The notes: generated by a model not told the origin, from the letters alone. Shown: positions 25,393-33,926, numbered from the stretch's first letter. The stretch is DNA of 64,000 nt from Sediminispirochaeta bajacaliforniensis DSM 16054 (GCF_000378205.1 NZ_KB899406.1:62001-126000); one strand, 5' to 3'. Numbers and translations: made by a program.

Positions 25393-25992
25393 TTGACCCT
25401 TTCTATCGACCCTGCCGCCAGGGCTCTCATCTTTGATATCGATGGGACCCTGGTGGACACCCTCGCTATTCACTATCGGGCATGGAAAACGACGCTTCTG
25501 GAGCTTGATAACTATAGCCTTTCGCCCCAGCAGTTTAAGGCGATTATCGGGTATGGAAAGAACGACATGGTCGAACGGCTTTCTTTGCTTCTTGCAAGGC
25601 CCCTTGATTTTCGATTGCATGTGGAGCGACAGGAGGCTCATTACACCTCCGGCCTCGTTTTTGCGCGGCCGATAGAGCCTGTTGTCGCGCTTCTTACCGA
25701 CTATTTCGGAAGGCTTCCCGTCTGCCTCGCCACTTCGGAACACCGTCGGATAGCCGAGCTGAATATCAAGGCCGCAGGACTTGCCGGACGTTTCGATTTT
25801 CTGCTTGCTGCGGAGGATGTGGATCGCCCGAAACCCGATCCGGAGATCTATCTGGAGGCTTCGCGCCTTATGGGCCGGGCCCCGGAGCTTTGCCAGGTCT
25901 TTGAGGATAGCCCCGTCGGCATCCGGGCGGCTCGTTCCGCCGGCATGATGGTCACCGATGTTTCGGCATGTACTTCCGACGTTCTTTTTTGA
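25393..25992 (+). CDS. HAD-superfamily sugar-phosphatase / beta-phosphoglucomutase-like protein
   Basis: A 199-residue HAD protein of the YqaB/beta-phosphoglucomutase group. Motif I is FDIDGTLVDT, motif II LATSEH, motif III lysine in RPKPDPEIYLEA, and motif IV VFEDSPVGIRAARSAGM. The small size and helical cap fit fructose-1-phosphate/6-phosphogluconate phosphatase-like enzymes. It is the last gene of the lsr operon and probably starts at the TTG at 25393; no good RBS is seen, so coupling to the cupin gene is likely. It may dephosphorylate a sugar phosphate made in AI-2 breakdown. Confidence 0.8.
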   Translation: MTLSIDPAARALIFDIDGTLVDTLAIHYRAWKTTLLELDNYSLSPQQFKAIIGYGKNDMVERLSLLLARPLDFRLHVERQEAHYTSGLVFARPIEPVVALLTDYFGRLPVCLATSEHRRIAELNIKAAGLAGRFDFLLAAEDVDRPKPDPEIYLEASRLMGRAPELCQVFEDSPVGIRAARSAGMMVTDVSACTSDVLF

Positions 25993-26057
25993 TGTCGGGA
26001 TCGTCTTCCTAACGCCATTCTGACGAATCGGACTTTCCTGGACCCTGGCTTCCGTTG

Positions 26058-26063
26058 TATGGT
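26058..26063 (+). promoter_or_regulatory. -10 element of a predicted leaderless lnt mRNA
   Basis: TATGGT at 26058-26063, then GACAAC and the ATG at 26070. No Shine-Dalgarno is present. The -35 region (about 26035-26040, TTCCTG) is poor, so the call rests on the -10 and its exact 6-nt spacing to the ATG. Confidence 0.35.
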
Positions 26064-26069
26064 GACAAC

Positions 26070-28238
26070 ATGCAACGGAGAAGCGCTTTTGGCTGGCCAT
26101 TCGAACAGTGGTTCCCGGCCTTTGCCATCGTGGGATTGGCAGTTCCTCTTACCCACCTTATTAAGGGACCTGTAGGCATGGCCTCCGGTGGCGGCCTGGG
26201 CGAAGATATTGCCCTGGCCCTGCTGCTTTCCCTTCACCTTCTGTGGCTCCTTTCCGTAAGGATGGGGAAAACAAGGGGCCGTCTCGGCACCAGAATACGG
26301 CTCAGACGCCTTTCCGTTGGCAGTGAACTTCTGCTCGTTCCCTCGCTTCTTTTTCTGCTTTTTTCGTTGATTTTTGCTGCCAATGCCAATATGAGTTATG
26401 CTCAGTGGTTTGCCGAGACAAAGGGGAACCTCAGACTTGCCCCCGATTCATCCATCCAGCGGCTCAACAGCCTGATCCGCTATCTTCCCCTTGTATTGCT
26501 CGATGGTGTCGGCTACGTTGCCGCTCGCATCGGACGACGAGGACGGCTGGCTGCGGAAGGCGGCAGAGGCTTGGATCTGTTTCTTTGGCGTTGGTCGACA
26601 CTTCTCGCCCTTGCTTCGGCCGTGCTTGTAAGCCTTTCGTTTTCCACACCTTTGGCGGTAAAGGGGATCGGCTGGATAGGCTATATCGCACCGATTCCCC
26701 TGCTTTTGGTGCTGTCGTATACCTCGCCTGTCAGGGCCTTTTTCGCCGGCGTATCCTACGGGACACTTCAGGCGCTTCTCGGTAACTACTGGCTTGGTAC
26801 CTACGATCTGCTTTCCCTCCATTTTGTTACCGATTTTCACATTGTGATCTACTGCCTCTATATTCCCCTGCTTTTATTGCTCTCAAGGGCCGTTCCGGGT
26901 TCCCTGGGGCGGCGTCTTCGGCTGCCTCTGATGGCGTTGATATGGGTCGCCTTTGATTTTATTCGTTCCGGGGGCTTTCTCGGCTACCCCTGGGGGATTC
27001 TCGGCACCAGCCAGTACCGCTATCCGGTGGTGATCCAGATTGCCTCCCTTTTCGGCGTGTGGGGTGTCAATCTCTTTCTCTGGCTCTTTGCCGCCCTCGT
27101 TGCTTCCCTTATAGAAGGATTTTCTCAGGGCGGGAAACAACTTGGAAGGAAACCCGTGCGCTGTTGCGAGGCGCTGCTCCTTGTTGTCATGACCCTCTCC
27201 GTAATGGTCTACGGTGTTGTTGCTCTCGACAAATGGGAAGCCCGTGAAGCGAAAAGCGAAATAACCGTGGCCCTTATTCAGCAGAACACCGATCCCCGTA
27301 AAAACGACTACGCATCGACCCTTGATGTTTTGGAATCCTTAACCCGTGCTGCCCTCTCGTCGCCGTCAAGCTCTCTGTCTGATACACTTCCTGATGATGT
27401 GGTCGCGTTAAAAAGAAGCGGGAAACCGGTCGACCTTGTCGCCTGGTCTGAAACGGCCTTTGTACCGAATCTCCGGAAGTGGGGCGCCATGGATCCTTCC
27501 TCGCATCCCAATGCGGCCCTTGCCAACCGGCTTCTGCATTTTCAGCGACAACTCCGCACCTGGCTTTTGACCGGCAATGATGACTACGACGAGGTGATCG
27601 GTGATGACGGCGGGAACATAAGAAACCACTACAACGCCTCGGTTTTGTTCTCGGATACCGGGAAGCGTATCGCCACCTATCGAAAGATGCATATGGTTCC
27701 CTTCTCCGAGTACTTTCCCTATGAAAAGCAATTTCCCCTTTTCTATAAAATTCTGACCGACTTCGACGCCACCTTGTGGGAGGCCGGAAGCAATTCGGTG
27801 ATCTTTTCCCACCCCAGAGCCGATTTTATCACCCCCATCTGTTTTGAGGACAGTTTCCCCGGTGAGGTGGCGGCACATGTGGTACCCGGAGTCGATATGA
27901 TTCTCAATATTTCCAATGATTTTTGGAGTAGAACCGAAACCGAAGGACAGCAACACGCCGCAAACGCCCTCTTTCGGGCTGTTGAAAATCGTCGCCCCCT
28001 GCTTCGTTCGACGGCAAGCGGGCTTACCTGCATCATCTCGCCTGTCGGGAAAATCCGCGTGGAACTGCCCCACTACCATCCCGGTTATATCGTTGCCGAT
28101 GTACCATTGTACGGGAGACCTGAAACCTTTTATCAGCGGCATATCGACCTGCTTCCCCGACTGATCCTTTTGTTCCTTCCACTGTTTCTCGTTTCCGGAC
28201 TCATACTGCGGTTGTGCCGGGTCATCCGATACCGCTGA
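26070..28238 (+). CDS. lnt: Apolipoprotein N-acyltransferase (long form)
   Basis: Inner-membrane enzyme that N-acylates the lipid-modified cysteine of lipoproteins. At 722 residues it is longer than the E. coli enzyme (512). An N-terminal region of about 190 residues with several extra hydrophobic segments precedes the standard membrane part (LLVLSYTSPVRAFFAG onward). The nitrilase domain (about 390-680) contains the catalytic Glu in WSETAFVPN, Lys in YRKMHMVPFSEYFP and Cys in PICFEDSFPGEV. The ATG at 26070 is preferred over a TTG at 26055. Spirochaetes are rich in lipoproteins, so the gene is expected; the extension is the unusual part. Confidence 0.9.
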   Translation: MQRRSAFGWPFEQWFPAFAIVGLAVPLTHLIKGPVGMASGGGLGEDIALALLLSLHLLWLLSVRMGKTRGRLGTRIRLRRLSVGSELLLVPSLLFLLFSLIFAANANMSYAQWFAETKGNLRLAPDSSIQRLNSLIRYLPLVLLDGVGYVAARIGRRGRLAAEGGRGLDLFLWRWSTLLALASAVLVSLSFSTPLAVKGIGWIGYIAPIPLLLVLSYTSPVRAFFAGVSYGTLQALLGNYWLGTYDLLSLHFVTDFHIVIYCLYIPLLLLLSRAVPGSLGRRLRLPLMALIWVAFDFIRSGGFLGYPWGILGTSQYRYPVVIQIASLFGVWGVNLFLWLFAALVASLIEGFSQGGKQLGRKPVRCCEALLLVVMTLSVMVYGVVALDKWEAREAKSEITVALIQQNTDPRKNDYASTLDVLESLTRAALSSPSSSLSDTLPDDVVALKRSGKPVDLVAWSETAFVPNLRKWGAMDPSSHPNAALANRLLHFQRQLRTWLLTGNDDYDEVIGDDGGNIRNHYNASVLFSDTGKRIATYRKMHMVPFSEYFPYEKQFPLFYKILTDFDATLWEAGSNSVIFSHPRADFITPICFEDSFPGEVAAHVVPGVDMILNISNDFWSRTETEGQQHAANALFRAVENRRPLLRSTASGLTCIISPVGKIRVELPHYHPGYIVADVPLYGRPETFYQRHIDLLPRLILLFLPLFLVSGLILRLCRVIRYR

Positions 28239-28314
28239 TAAAGGCCTTGACCAACGCCTGTCGTCGAGCTATCATTATTATAACAAATCTTATGCACAAT
28301 GGTGCGGAAAGGAA

Positions 28315-28411
28315 GTGTATATGAAAACCAGGAACGCTATCTCGGTGAGTATCCCCGGAATGGGGGAGTGAGGTAGGTACTTTTTCATATACACTCATTC
28401 CATTCCGGGGA
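28315..28411 (+). promoter_or_regulatory. Interleaved inverted repeats (possible RNA switch) upstream of rsgA
   Basis: GTGTATATGAAAA (28315-28327) is the exact reverse complement of 28382-28394, and TCCCCGGAATGG (28352-28363) of 28400-28411. The order is A, B, A', B', so the two stems interleave as in a pseudoknot. The B arms also have weaker flanking complementarity that would overlap A'. The whole lies in a 234-bp gene-free stretch between lnt and rsgA. No T-run was seen. Confidence 0.5.
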
Positions 28412-28472
28412 GATTCTGACCGTTAGGCGGTATGCCTTTCGTATATGAACCTCTTTCTACGGATGGAAACCA

Positions 28473-29564
28473 TTGCATTATTCCGACAATATATATCGTC
28501 TCGAGCAATATGGCTGGAATAGTCGTTTTGCCGAAAATTTCGAACCCTATCGATGTCAGGGATTGATACCTGCCAGAGTCGTCCGTGACGGCAGAGAGCG
28601 CTATCGGGGGATCCATCCCGGTGGTGAAGCAGCGTTGACCCTTTCCGGGAGCTTCCGTTATCTCCTTGATCTCGGCGTACAGCCTATGCCGGTGATAGGA
28701 GACTGGTGTGCCCTCTCCTCCACCGACGATCCCGCTCATTTCCGTATTGAGGGAATCCTGCCCCGTGCCACGGTTCTGCATCGCCGCAGCTGCGGCGACG
28801 AGGATCTGAGTGCGGCAAACGTTGATGTGATAGGAATTGTTTCATCCATCGCGAAAGGCCTCAACCTTCGCCGGATCGAGCGTTTCCTTGCCAATGTTCA
28901 AAGCGGGGGGGCTCAGGGGGCCCTGATTCTTACAAAGATCGATCTTGTCGATGAGCCGGAGACCTACAGGCGACGGGCTGCCGCCCGTTTCGGAGAACTT
29001 CCCATCTATCTTGTGGACTCGATCTCCGGAGCGGGAGCCGGGGAGCTTAACGATCTTTTTCTTCCTGGAAGAAGTATCGCCCTGACCGGCATCAGCGGAG
29101 CGGGAAAATCCACCCTTATCAATCTCCTTCTCGGAAGCTCGATGGCAAGGACCTCAGCGGTTCGCGACAGCGACGGACGGGGAAGACACACCACCACGGA
29201 ACGGGTACTTTTCCGCATTCCTTCCGGCGCTTTGGTCATCGATACGCCGGGGGTCCGGTCGGTAGGCATTACCGGCAGCGAGGCATCGACAGAGGCTTCC
29301 TTCGATGATATTGCACGTTTGGCCGAAGCGTGTCGTTTTTCGGACTGTACCCATCGCAATGAACCGGGCTGTGCGGTAAGAAAAGCGCTTTTAGCCGGAG
29401 AGATCGAACAGGATCGTTATCTCAACTATCTGCAGCTTTTGCATGAGGCCTCTGCCGGAGAGGTCGATGAGCGTGAAAGGCGGCGGGAGAAGGATCGCCG
29501 CTTCGGCAGGCTTCGCTATACCATGCGGAAAGAGGGACGGAGGGGAGGCTTCGATGGCCGCTGA
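28473..29564 (+). CDS. rsgA: Ribosome small subunit-dependent GTPase RsgA (YjeQ)
   Basis: Circularly permuted GTPase that helps mature the 30S subunit. Motifs occur in the permuted order: G4 ILTKIDLVDE (about residue 150), G1 GISGAGKSTLINLLLG (about 208), G3 VIDTPGVRSVG (about 255). An N-terminal OB-like domain with YRGIHPGGEAALTLSG precedes it, and the C-terminal zinc knuckle CRFSDCTHRNEPGC follows. The 363-residue length is normal. It starts at a TTG at 28473 with GGATGG upstream, which suggests weak translation. A gene for an RNHCP protein overlaps its end by 11 bp. Confidence 0.93.
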   Translation: MHYSDNIYRLEQYGWNSRFAENFEPYRCQGLIPARVVRDGRERYRGIHPGGEAALTLSGSFRYLLDLGVQPMPVIGDWCALSSTDDPAHFRIEGILPRATVLHRRSCGDEDLSAANVDVIGIVSSIAKGLNLRRIERFLANVQSGGAQGALILTKIDLVDEPETYRRRAAARFGELPIYLVDSISGAGAGELNDLFLPGRSIALTGISGAGKSTLINLLLGSSMARTSAVRDSDGRGRHTTTERVLFRIPSGALVIDTPGVRSVGITGSEASTEASFDDIARLAEACRFSDCTHRNEPGCAVRKALLAGEIEQDRYLNYLQLLHEASAGEVDERERRREKDRRFGRLRYTMRKEGRRGGFDGR

Positions 29565-29883
29565 TGTAGCTTCCGGCTTTCGGTGCATTCACTGCGGAGC
29601 GCCCGTTCCTGCCTATTCCTGGGGAACCAGACACCGAAACCACTGCCCCTTCTGCCTCTGGAGCCGGCATGTCGATATTCGTCCGGGGGACCGGGCAAGC
29701 CTCTGCGGCGGTGCCATGGAACCCATTGCAATCTGGAGCAAGAGCGACGGGGAGATAATGGTGCTTCACCGCTGTAGCGTCTGCGGGACCATAAAAGCGA
29801 ATCGCTGTGCCGGGGACGACGACGAAACGATTCTTTGTGCTCTTGCTTCCAGGATAGCCGATGCCGTCGGCCTAAGGAAATAG
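29554..29883 (+). CDS. RNHCP-domain zinc-ribbon protein
   Basis: A 109-residue cysteine-rich protein. FRCIHCG, then the name-giving RNHCPFCLWSRHVD, GDRASLCGGAMEPI and HRCSVCG show at least six Cys and several His in pairs, as expected for one or two zinc sites. The ATG at 29554 with GGGAGG upstream was chosen; it overlaps the rsgA stop by 11 bp, so translation is coupled. The family (RNHCP) often sits beside rsgA and its function is unknown; a link to RNA or ribosome assembly is inference. Confidence 0.82.
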   Translation: MAADVASGFRCIHCGAPVPAYSWGTRHRNHCPFCLWSRHVDIRPGDRASLCGGAMEPIAIWSKSDGEIMVLHRCSVCGTIKANRCAGDDDETILCALASRIADAVGLRK

Positions 29884-29941
29884 TGCTTGCTGGGCATTAC
29901 CCTTGTCTCTCTTTCCTTCGGACTTGGAGATTCGGGGATGC

Positions 29942-30949
29942 TCAGCTTTTGAGGCGATCCTTGAGTGCCAACTCCAGCAAAGCGGCATAGACCCGCCAGG
30001 ATTCAGGGCTATAGCCCCCTGCCATAAGATATGCGGCGGGAATCCTGCGTTCTTTCAAAAAATCATAGACAAGGCGATCCCGTTCGGCCATCTGTTCGAG
30101 CGTCAACTGTAACTTCGCCGAGGAGGGGAGGGTATCCTTTTCGTAAGGATCGGAACCCGAGACCACGATGGCAAGATCCGGCTTCATGAATGCGGCGAGT
30201 TTTTCCAGCCCCTCGGCAAGGGCACGGTTGTAAAGGTGCTCCTCCCCCTCGAAGACAGGGATATCGATATCGCTGGGAATAAAGGAGGGATGCTGTGTAC
30301 CGTCCGGGCCGAATTCGAGTCTGTCCAGAGGCCATCCTGCGCCCATATGGATGCTCAGGGTTCTGATTGATGGATCGGAATGTGCAATTGCAGCGCTTCC
30401 GTCACCTTTGTGGGCATCCACATCGATCACCCAAACACTTTCGACACGCTTTTCCGCCATGAGCCGTCTTGCGGTAATCATTATATCGTTTATCAGGCAG
30501 AATCCGTGACCGAAGTCGGGATGAGCGTGGTGGAATCCTCCGCCGAAGTAAAAGCAGAAACCCGATTCCAGGGCACTTTTTGCGCACTGATAGGTTCCGG
30601 CCGTTTTCACAAGGAGTGTGTCGAAGAGTTCTTTAAGGGGACGTTTGGCCTTTGACGGATCGTAGCGGTTATAGTTTCCCTTCTCGTCAAGAAGTTCGAA
30701 GGCTTCAATAAGAGTGCTCTCCCGTTCTTCCTCGAAGATCCGCTTCACGTAGTTCGGTGTATGGACTCTTGTTACATCCGTGCGGCTGATGCTCTCCTCG
30801 TGTTCTTTGCAGATTAATGCCGCAAGATGGGGACGGATTTCCGGCAGACCGGAAAGATATTCAATGCATTTGGGTGCCCGAATGTCTGAAACAGGGATCC
30901 CGATACCGAAATCCGAGAGCGGTGCTATGTCCTGATAATATATTATCAT
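29942..30949 (-). CDS. Histone deacetylase / acetoin-utilisation (AcuC) superfamily protein
   Basis: Zinc deacetylase of the arginase-deacetylase fold, about 335 residues. Active-site elements are GGGFHHAHPDFGHGFC (His-His pair), WVIDVDAHKGDG (metal Asp and His) and VSGSDPYEKD (metal Asp), with GGYSP near the end. Bacterial members remove acetyl or similar groups from proteins, polyamines or small molecules. The start at 30949 (MIIYYQD) is favoured: TATACT lies 6 nt before this ATG and the two upstream ATGs (30967, 30985) have no RBS and lie at or before the -10. It is divergent from the thioredoxin-like gene. Substrate unknown. Confidence 0.88.
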   Translation of the reverse strand: MIIYYQDIAPLSDFGIGIPVSDIRAPKCIEYLSGLPEIRPHLAALICKEHEESISRTDVTRVHTPNYVKRIFEEERESTLIEAFELLDEKGNYNRYDPSKAKRPLKELFDTLLVKTAGTYQCAKSALESGFCFYFGGGFHHAHPDFGHGFCLINDIMITARRLMAEKRVESVWVIDVDAHKGDGSAAIAHSDPSIRTLSIHMGAGWPLDRLEFGPDGTQHPSFIPSDIDIPVFEGEEHLYNRALAEGLEKLAAFMKPDLAIVVSGSDPYEKDTLPSSAKLQLTLEQMAERDRLVYDFLKERRIPAAYLMAGGYSPESWRVYAALLELALKDRLKS

Positions 30950-30955
30950 ACGTAT

Positions 30956-30984
30956 AGTATAACGCATGGGCGTTGCTTTGCCCA
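30956..30984 (-). promoter_or_regulatory. Predicted leaderless promoter of the HDAC-like gene
   Basis: On the minus strand TGGGCA (30984-30979), 17-nt spacer, TATACT (30961-30956), six bases, then the ATG at 30949. A CATGGGC/GCCCATG stem (30965-30971 with 30980-30986) overlaps the -35 and spacer. Confidence 0.5.
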
Positions 30985-30991
30985 TGACCCA

Positions 30992-31021
30992 TTGACAATT
31001 ATATATATAAAATTATATATT
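30992..31021 (+). promoter_or_regulatory. Promoter of the thioredoxin-like gene
   Basis: TTGACA (30992-30997), 18-nt AT-only spacer, TATATT (31016-31021). The RBS GGAGG follows before the ATG at 31049. It is divergent from the HDAC promoter and partly shares its DNA. Confidence 0.65.
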
Positions 31022-31048
31022 AAGTAAAACTAATTTTGGAGGTTCGCT

Positions 31049-31441
31049 ATGAATCTACTAATCGGTGTTCTGATTGCGATTGGATTCTTCTTTGTTCTTC
31101 AATATGGAATGGTATTGAAAATGAGGATGAAAAAGGGAAAACAGGCTCCGGAGTTAAGCGGTAAGTATGATCGGGCTTTGAAAAACGGAGGAGCTGCTCT
31201 CTTTTATTTTTATAGCGACGGATGTGGCGCCTGCAAACCTATGACCCCCCTATTTGATGAATTTTCTTCTACAAGAAAAAATGTCTTTAAAGTAAATATT
31301 TCAAACGACATGGCTACGGCCCGAAAATTCGGTGTAATGGGAACCCCCTCGACCGTACTTGTCCGAGATGGCAAGATAGCCGAATTCCTTGTCGGTCCCC
31401 AGCCTAGGGAACGGATAGAAGCGCTTCTCCCCGGCCGGTGA
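31049..31441 (+). CDS. Membrane-anchored thioredoxin-like protein
   Basis: A 130-residue protein with one N-terminal membrane segment (about residues 3-20) and a thioredoxin fold. The active site is CGAC (Cys59-Cys62) in YSDGCGACKPM, followed by the cis-Pro region GVMGTPSTVLVRDG. CGAC instead of CGPC suggests a different redox potential. It probably reduces or relays disulfides at the inner membrane. The downstream GGDEF gene begins 80 bp later and may be co-transcribed. Confidence 0.87.
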   Translation: MNLLIGVLIAIGFFFVLQYGMVLKMRMKKGKQAPELSGKYDRALKNGGAALFYFYSDGCGACKPMTPLFDEFSSTRKNVFKVNISNDMATARKFGVMGTPSTVLVRDGKIAEFLVGPQPRERIEALLPGR

Positions 31442-31521
31442 GGTGCTTGACACTACGCTATAATCCATTAATCTTACCATATGGAAAAAATAGGCAATGT
31501 AGGGAGAACCGCAGGGATTCT

Positions 31522-33366
31522 ATGATGCTGAGCAGGTTGACTGCCGAATGTCGAATACTGTTGTCTCCCTATTCTCAACACCGGAGGGATTTTGTTGCCT
31601 ACAATCGTGAGACAAATGCACATTCTCTTTTCCATTTTTCCATCCTTTTACACCTTTCCGTTTTAATCTGGATTATTTTTTGCCTGTTCGACGGCAGCAC
31701 CGTGATATTTTATCTTCCGGTCCTTTTCCTATCTATCATGATGGCCTTGGGTTCCGGCTTCATCATTTTTCACTCTCCCTGTCATGCCGCGAAGTGGGGA
31801 CATACGCTCCTCCATGTTTCGATTCTTCTTCTTTTTACCTGGGTGATCTTATTTTGCCACTACTCAGGGCTTTCTCTCTTTTCTTCGGTTTTGTTCATGA
31901 GCTGTTATCTGCTGGTCTCTTCGATCTTCTTACTCCACCCGTTTTTTATCATTCCCGTATATCTGGCAGGTGCTCTTATCTTTTATGCTTCAGATCAGTT
32001 TGCCGACCTGAATCGGGCTCTTTGGGTCGCTTTGGGCCTCATGGGACTGATGGCTTCGGCTATGCGTTGGATACTTAGCTTCCATCGATTTCGGGATGTG
32101 CTTGATATCAAAAAGAAGAGAGAAAAAATAAACCTTGCCATGGAGGGAGCAGGCCTCGGCTTCTGGAGCTGGGATATCGGAACGGATTGTCTTGAGGCCG
32201 ACGATCGTTGGTTTTCTATGCTCAATCGGAAGCCTGTATCGGCACTCCGCTTTGAGGAGCTTTTGGCGATGATGCACCGTGCCGATCGTCACATTGCGGC
32301 CCAAAAGATAAAAGAAGCCCTTCAACCGGGAAAGGAGAGCTACGAGCAGATATTTCGTCTTGAAACCGATGACGGCAGCTATCGCTGGATCAGCTCGAAG
32401 GGCATGGTCACCAGAAGGGGGTGTGACGGCTCTCCCCTGGAGATGCACGGAATCCATCAGGATGTTCATGCAAGAATGCTTCAGCAGCAGAAACTCATCC
32501 AAAGCGAGAGTCGTTTCCGGGCCTATGCGGAACACAGCCCCGTGGCGGTCTTTGTTTTTTATGGCAGGGCCATCAGCTATGCTAACCCCCAGGCCTCTTC
32601 GCTTACCGGATATTCACTGGAAGAGCTCCTCTCGTTTCCCGATTTCTTTGTTCTTGTTGCCGGAAGTGAACGAGTGCGGCTGAAGGCGAGGCTTGCCCTG
32701 TTCCGTACCTTTAATGTCGATGATCCCCGCATAGTCTTTCAGCTGCTTACCCGAACTGGCAAGCGGTTATGGGTGGAAGGTTATGCCTCAATGGTCGAAG
32801 AGTCGGGGGAGGTTCTTTTTTCGCTTGTCGATGTTACCCTTCGTCACCAGGCCCAGATGCGGCTCTCCGAGTATGCAACCTACGATGAATTAACCGGGGT
32901 CTACAACCGTCGGGTCGGTCTGGCAATGCTTGAGAAAGAGCTGCATCGTTCAAAGCGGGAGCGGCTTCCTCTTACGGTCGGTTTTGCCGATATCGACAGA
33001 CTCAAGTTGGTTAATGATACCCTTGGTCATGAGGCAGGGGACCGCCTTATTACGAGGATTACCGCGGTAATGAAACGGATTCTTCGAAGCGGGGATGTTA
33101 TTTGTCGTCTTGGCGGCGATGAGTTTTTACTCATCCATCCCAACTGTACAACGGATGCGGCAAAGCAGCTTCGTATAAGAATCGATGAGGAACTCGCACG
33201 GGAGGCGGTAATCTCGGAAGGGATTCCTCTTAGTGTCAGCATAGGCTATAGTTCCTTTGAACCCGCCTCCACACAATATGAGCTTGAGATAGAGGTTTTG
33301 GTGGATCAGCTGGTCAATTGCGCCGATCAGCGGATGTATCGTCATAAGCGGGATAAGAAAAGCTGA
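31522..33366 (+). CDS. Membrane PAS-PAS-GGDEF diguanylate cyclase
   Basis: About 614 residues from the ATG at 31522 (AGGGA upstream); a GTG at 31438 opens the same frame but lacks an RBS. Layout: four to six hydrophobic segments (about 35-190), two PAS domains (about 200-320 and 325-440; FWSWDIGTDCLEADDRW and YANPQASSLTGYSLEEL) and a C-terminal GGDEF domain. The active site GGDEF is intact, and the RxxD I-site (RSGD) lies five residues before it, so it is probably an active, product-inhibited cyclase making c-di-GMP. No EAL domain follows. Its 3' end overlaps the convergent arsC by 25 bp. Confidence 0.9.
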   Translation: MMLSRLTAECRILLSPYSQHRRDFVAYNRETNAHSLFHFSILLHLSVLIWIIFCLFDGSTVIFYLPVLFLSIMMALGSGFIIFHSPCHAAKWGHTLLHVSILLLFTWVILFCHYSGLSLFSSVLFMSCYLLVSSIFLLHPFFIIPVYLAGALIFYASDQFADLNRALWVALGLMGLMASAMRWILSFHRFRDVLDIKKKREKINLAMEGAGLGFWSWDIGTDCLEADDRWFSMLNRKPVSALRFEELLAMMHRADRHIAAQKIKEALQPGKESYEQIFRLETDDGSYRWISSKGMVTRRGCDGSPLEMHGIHQDVHARMLQQQKLIQSESRFRAYAEHSPVAVFVFYGRAISYANPQASSLTGYSLEELLSFPDFFVLVAGSERVRLKARLALFRTFNVDDPRIVFQLLTRTGKRLWVEGYASMVEESGEVLFSLVDVTLRHQAQMRLSEYATYDELTGVYNRRVGLAMLEKELHRSKRERLPLTVGFADIDRLKLVNDTLGHEAGDRLITRITAVMKRILRSGDVICRLGGDEFLLIHPNCTTDAAKQLRIRIDEELAREAVISEGIPLSVSIGYSSFEPASTQYELEIEVLVDQLVNCADQRMYRHKRDKKS

Positions 33367-33776
33367 ACTCCTTCTTTTATCTCATCCCTGATTTTTCTCG
33401 TGTAGGCCAGCTTTTCCTCTTCAGTGCCCTGAAAACTTGAAGGGTCTCCAAAGGGCCAGTGAAGTCGCTTCCCTGCTCCGGGAAAGATGGGACACCGTTC
33501 CTCCGCCTCTTTGTCGCAGACCGCTATAACGTAATCGTAACGACGCCCTTCCTTGCGGAAATCGAAAACACTCTTCGTAGTGTTGCCTGAAATGTCGTAA
33601 CCATCTTCCTGCATCGCCCGTACCACTATGGGGTTAAGCTTCCCCGGCTCCAATCCCGCGCTCTTGGCTTCGACCTTTCCATGGCCCATGGCGTTTAGAT
33701 AGGTTTCTGCCATTTGGCTGCGTGCGCTATTATGGATGCAGACGACAAGTACCCGCACCGTTTCCCCGTTTCCCAT
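33342..33776 (-). CDS. arsC: Thioredoxin-coupled arsenate reductase (ArsC)
   Basis: A 144-residue enzyme of the low-molecular-weight phosphatase fold that reduces arsenate to arsenite. The P-loop VVCIHNSARSQMAE carries the nucleophile Cys13. The relay pair is spaced as in the S. aureus enzyme (VCDKEAEERC, eight residues apart), which separates it from plain tyrosine phosphatases. It is a single gene here, with no arsB or arsR. TATAAT lies 10 nt before the ATG; the AGGAAG between them would be upstream of a start site 7 nt after the -10, so the leader is very short. Confidence 0.88.
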   Translation of the reverse strand: MGNGETVRVLVVCIHNSARSQMAETYLNAMGHGKVEAKSAGLEPGKLNPIVVRAMQEDGYDISGNTTKSVFDFRKEGRRYDYVIAVCDKEAEERCPIFPGAGKRLHWPFGDPSSFQGTEEEKLAYTRKIRDEIKEGVQLFLSRL

Positions 33777-33883
33777 ACTACTTCCTATTATAGGAGTATG
33801 CCCAAGGTCAATTCTCTGCGTGATGATGAGAAGAATTTTAACAAAAAACTCATATCCGGCCGGAAGAAGAAATGGATATTGAC

Positions 33884-33909
33884 AAAAAAACCGCCTCTGA
33901 CAGGCGGTT
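33884..33909 (-). terminator. Intrinsic terminator of tRNA-Asp
   Basis: On the minus strand AACCGCCT (33909-33902) pairs with AGGCGGTT (33896-33889) around a 5-nt loop, followed by TTTTTTT. An 8-bp stem with a clean T-run just after the tRNA is a textbook terminator. Confidence 0.85.
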
Positions 33910-33926
33910 CATCCATCGTAATCTTT

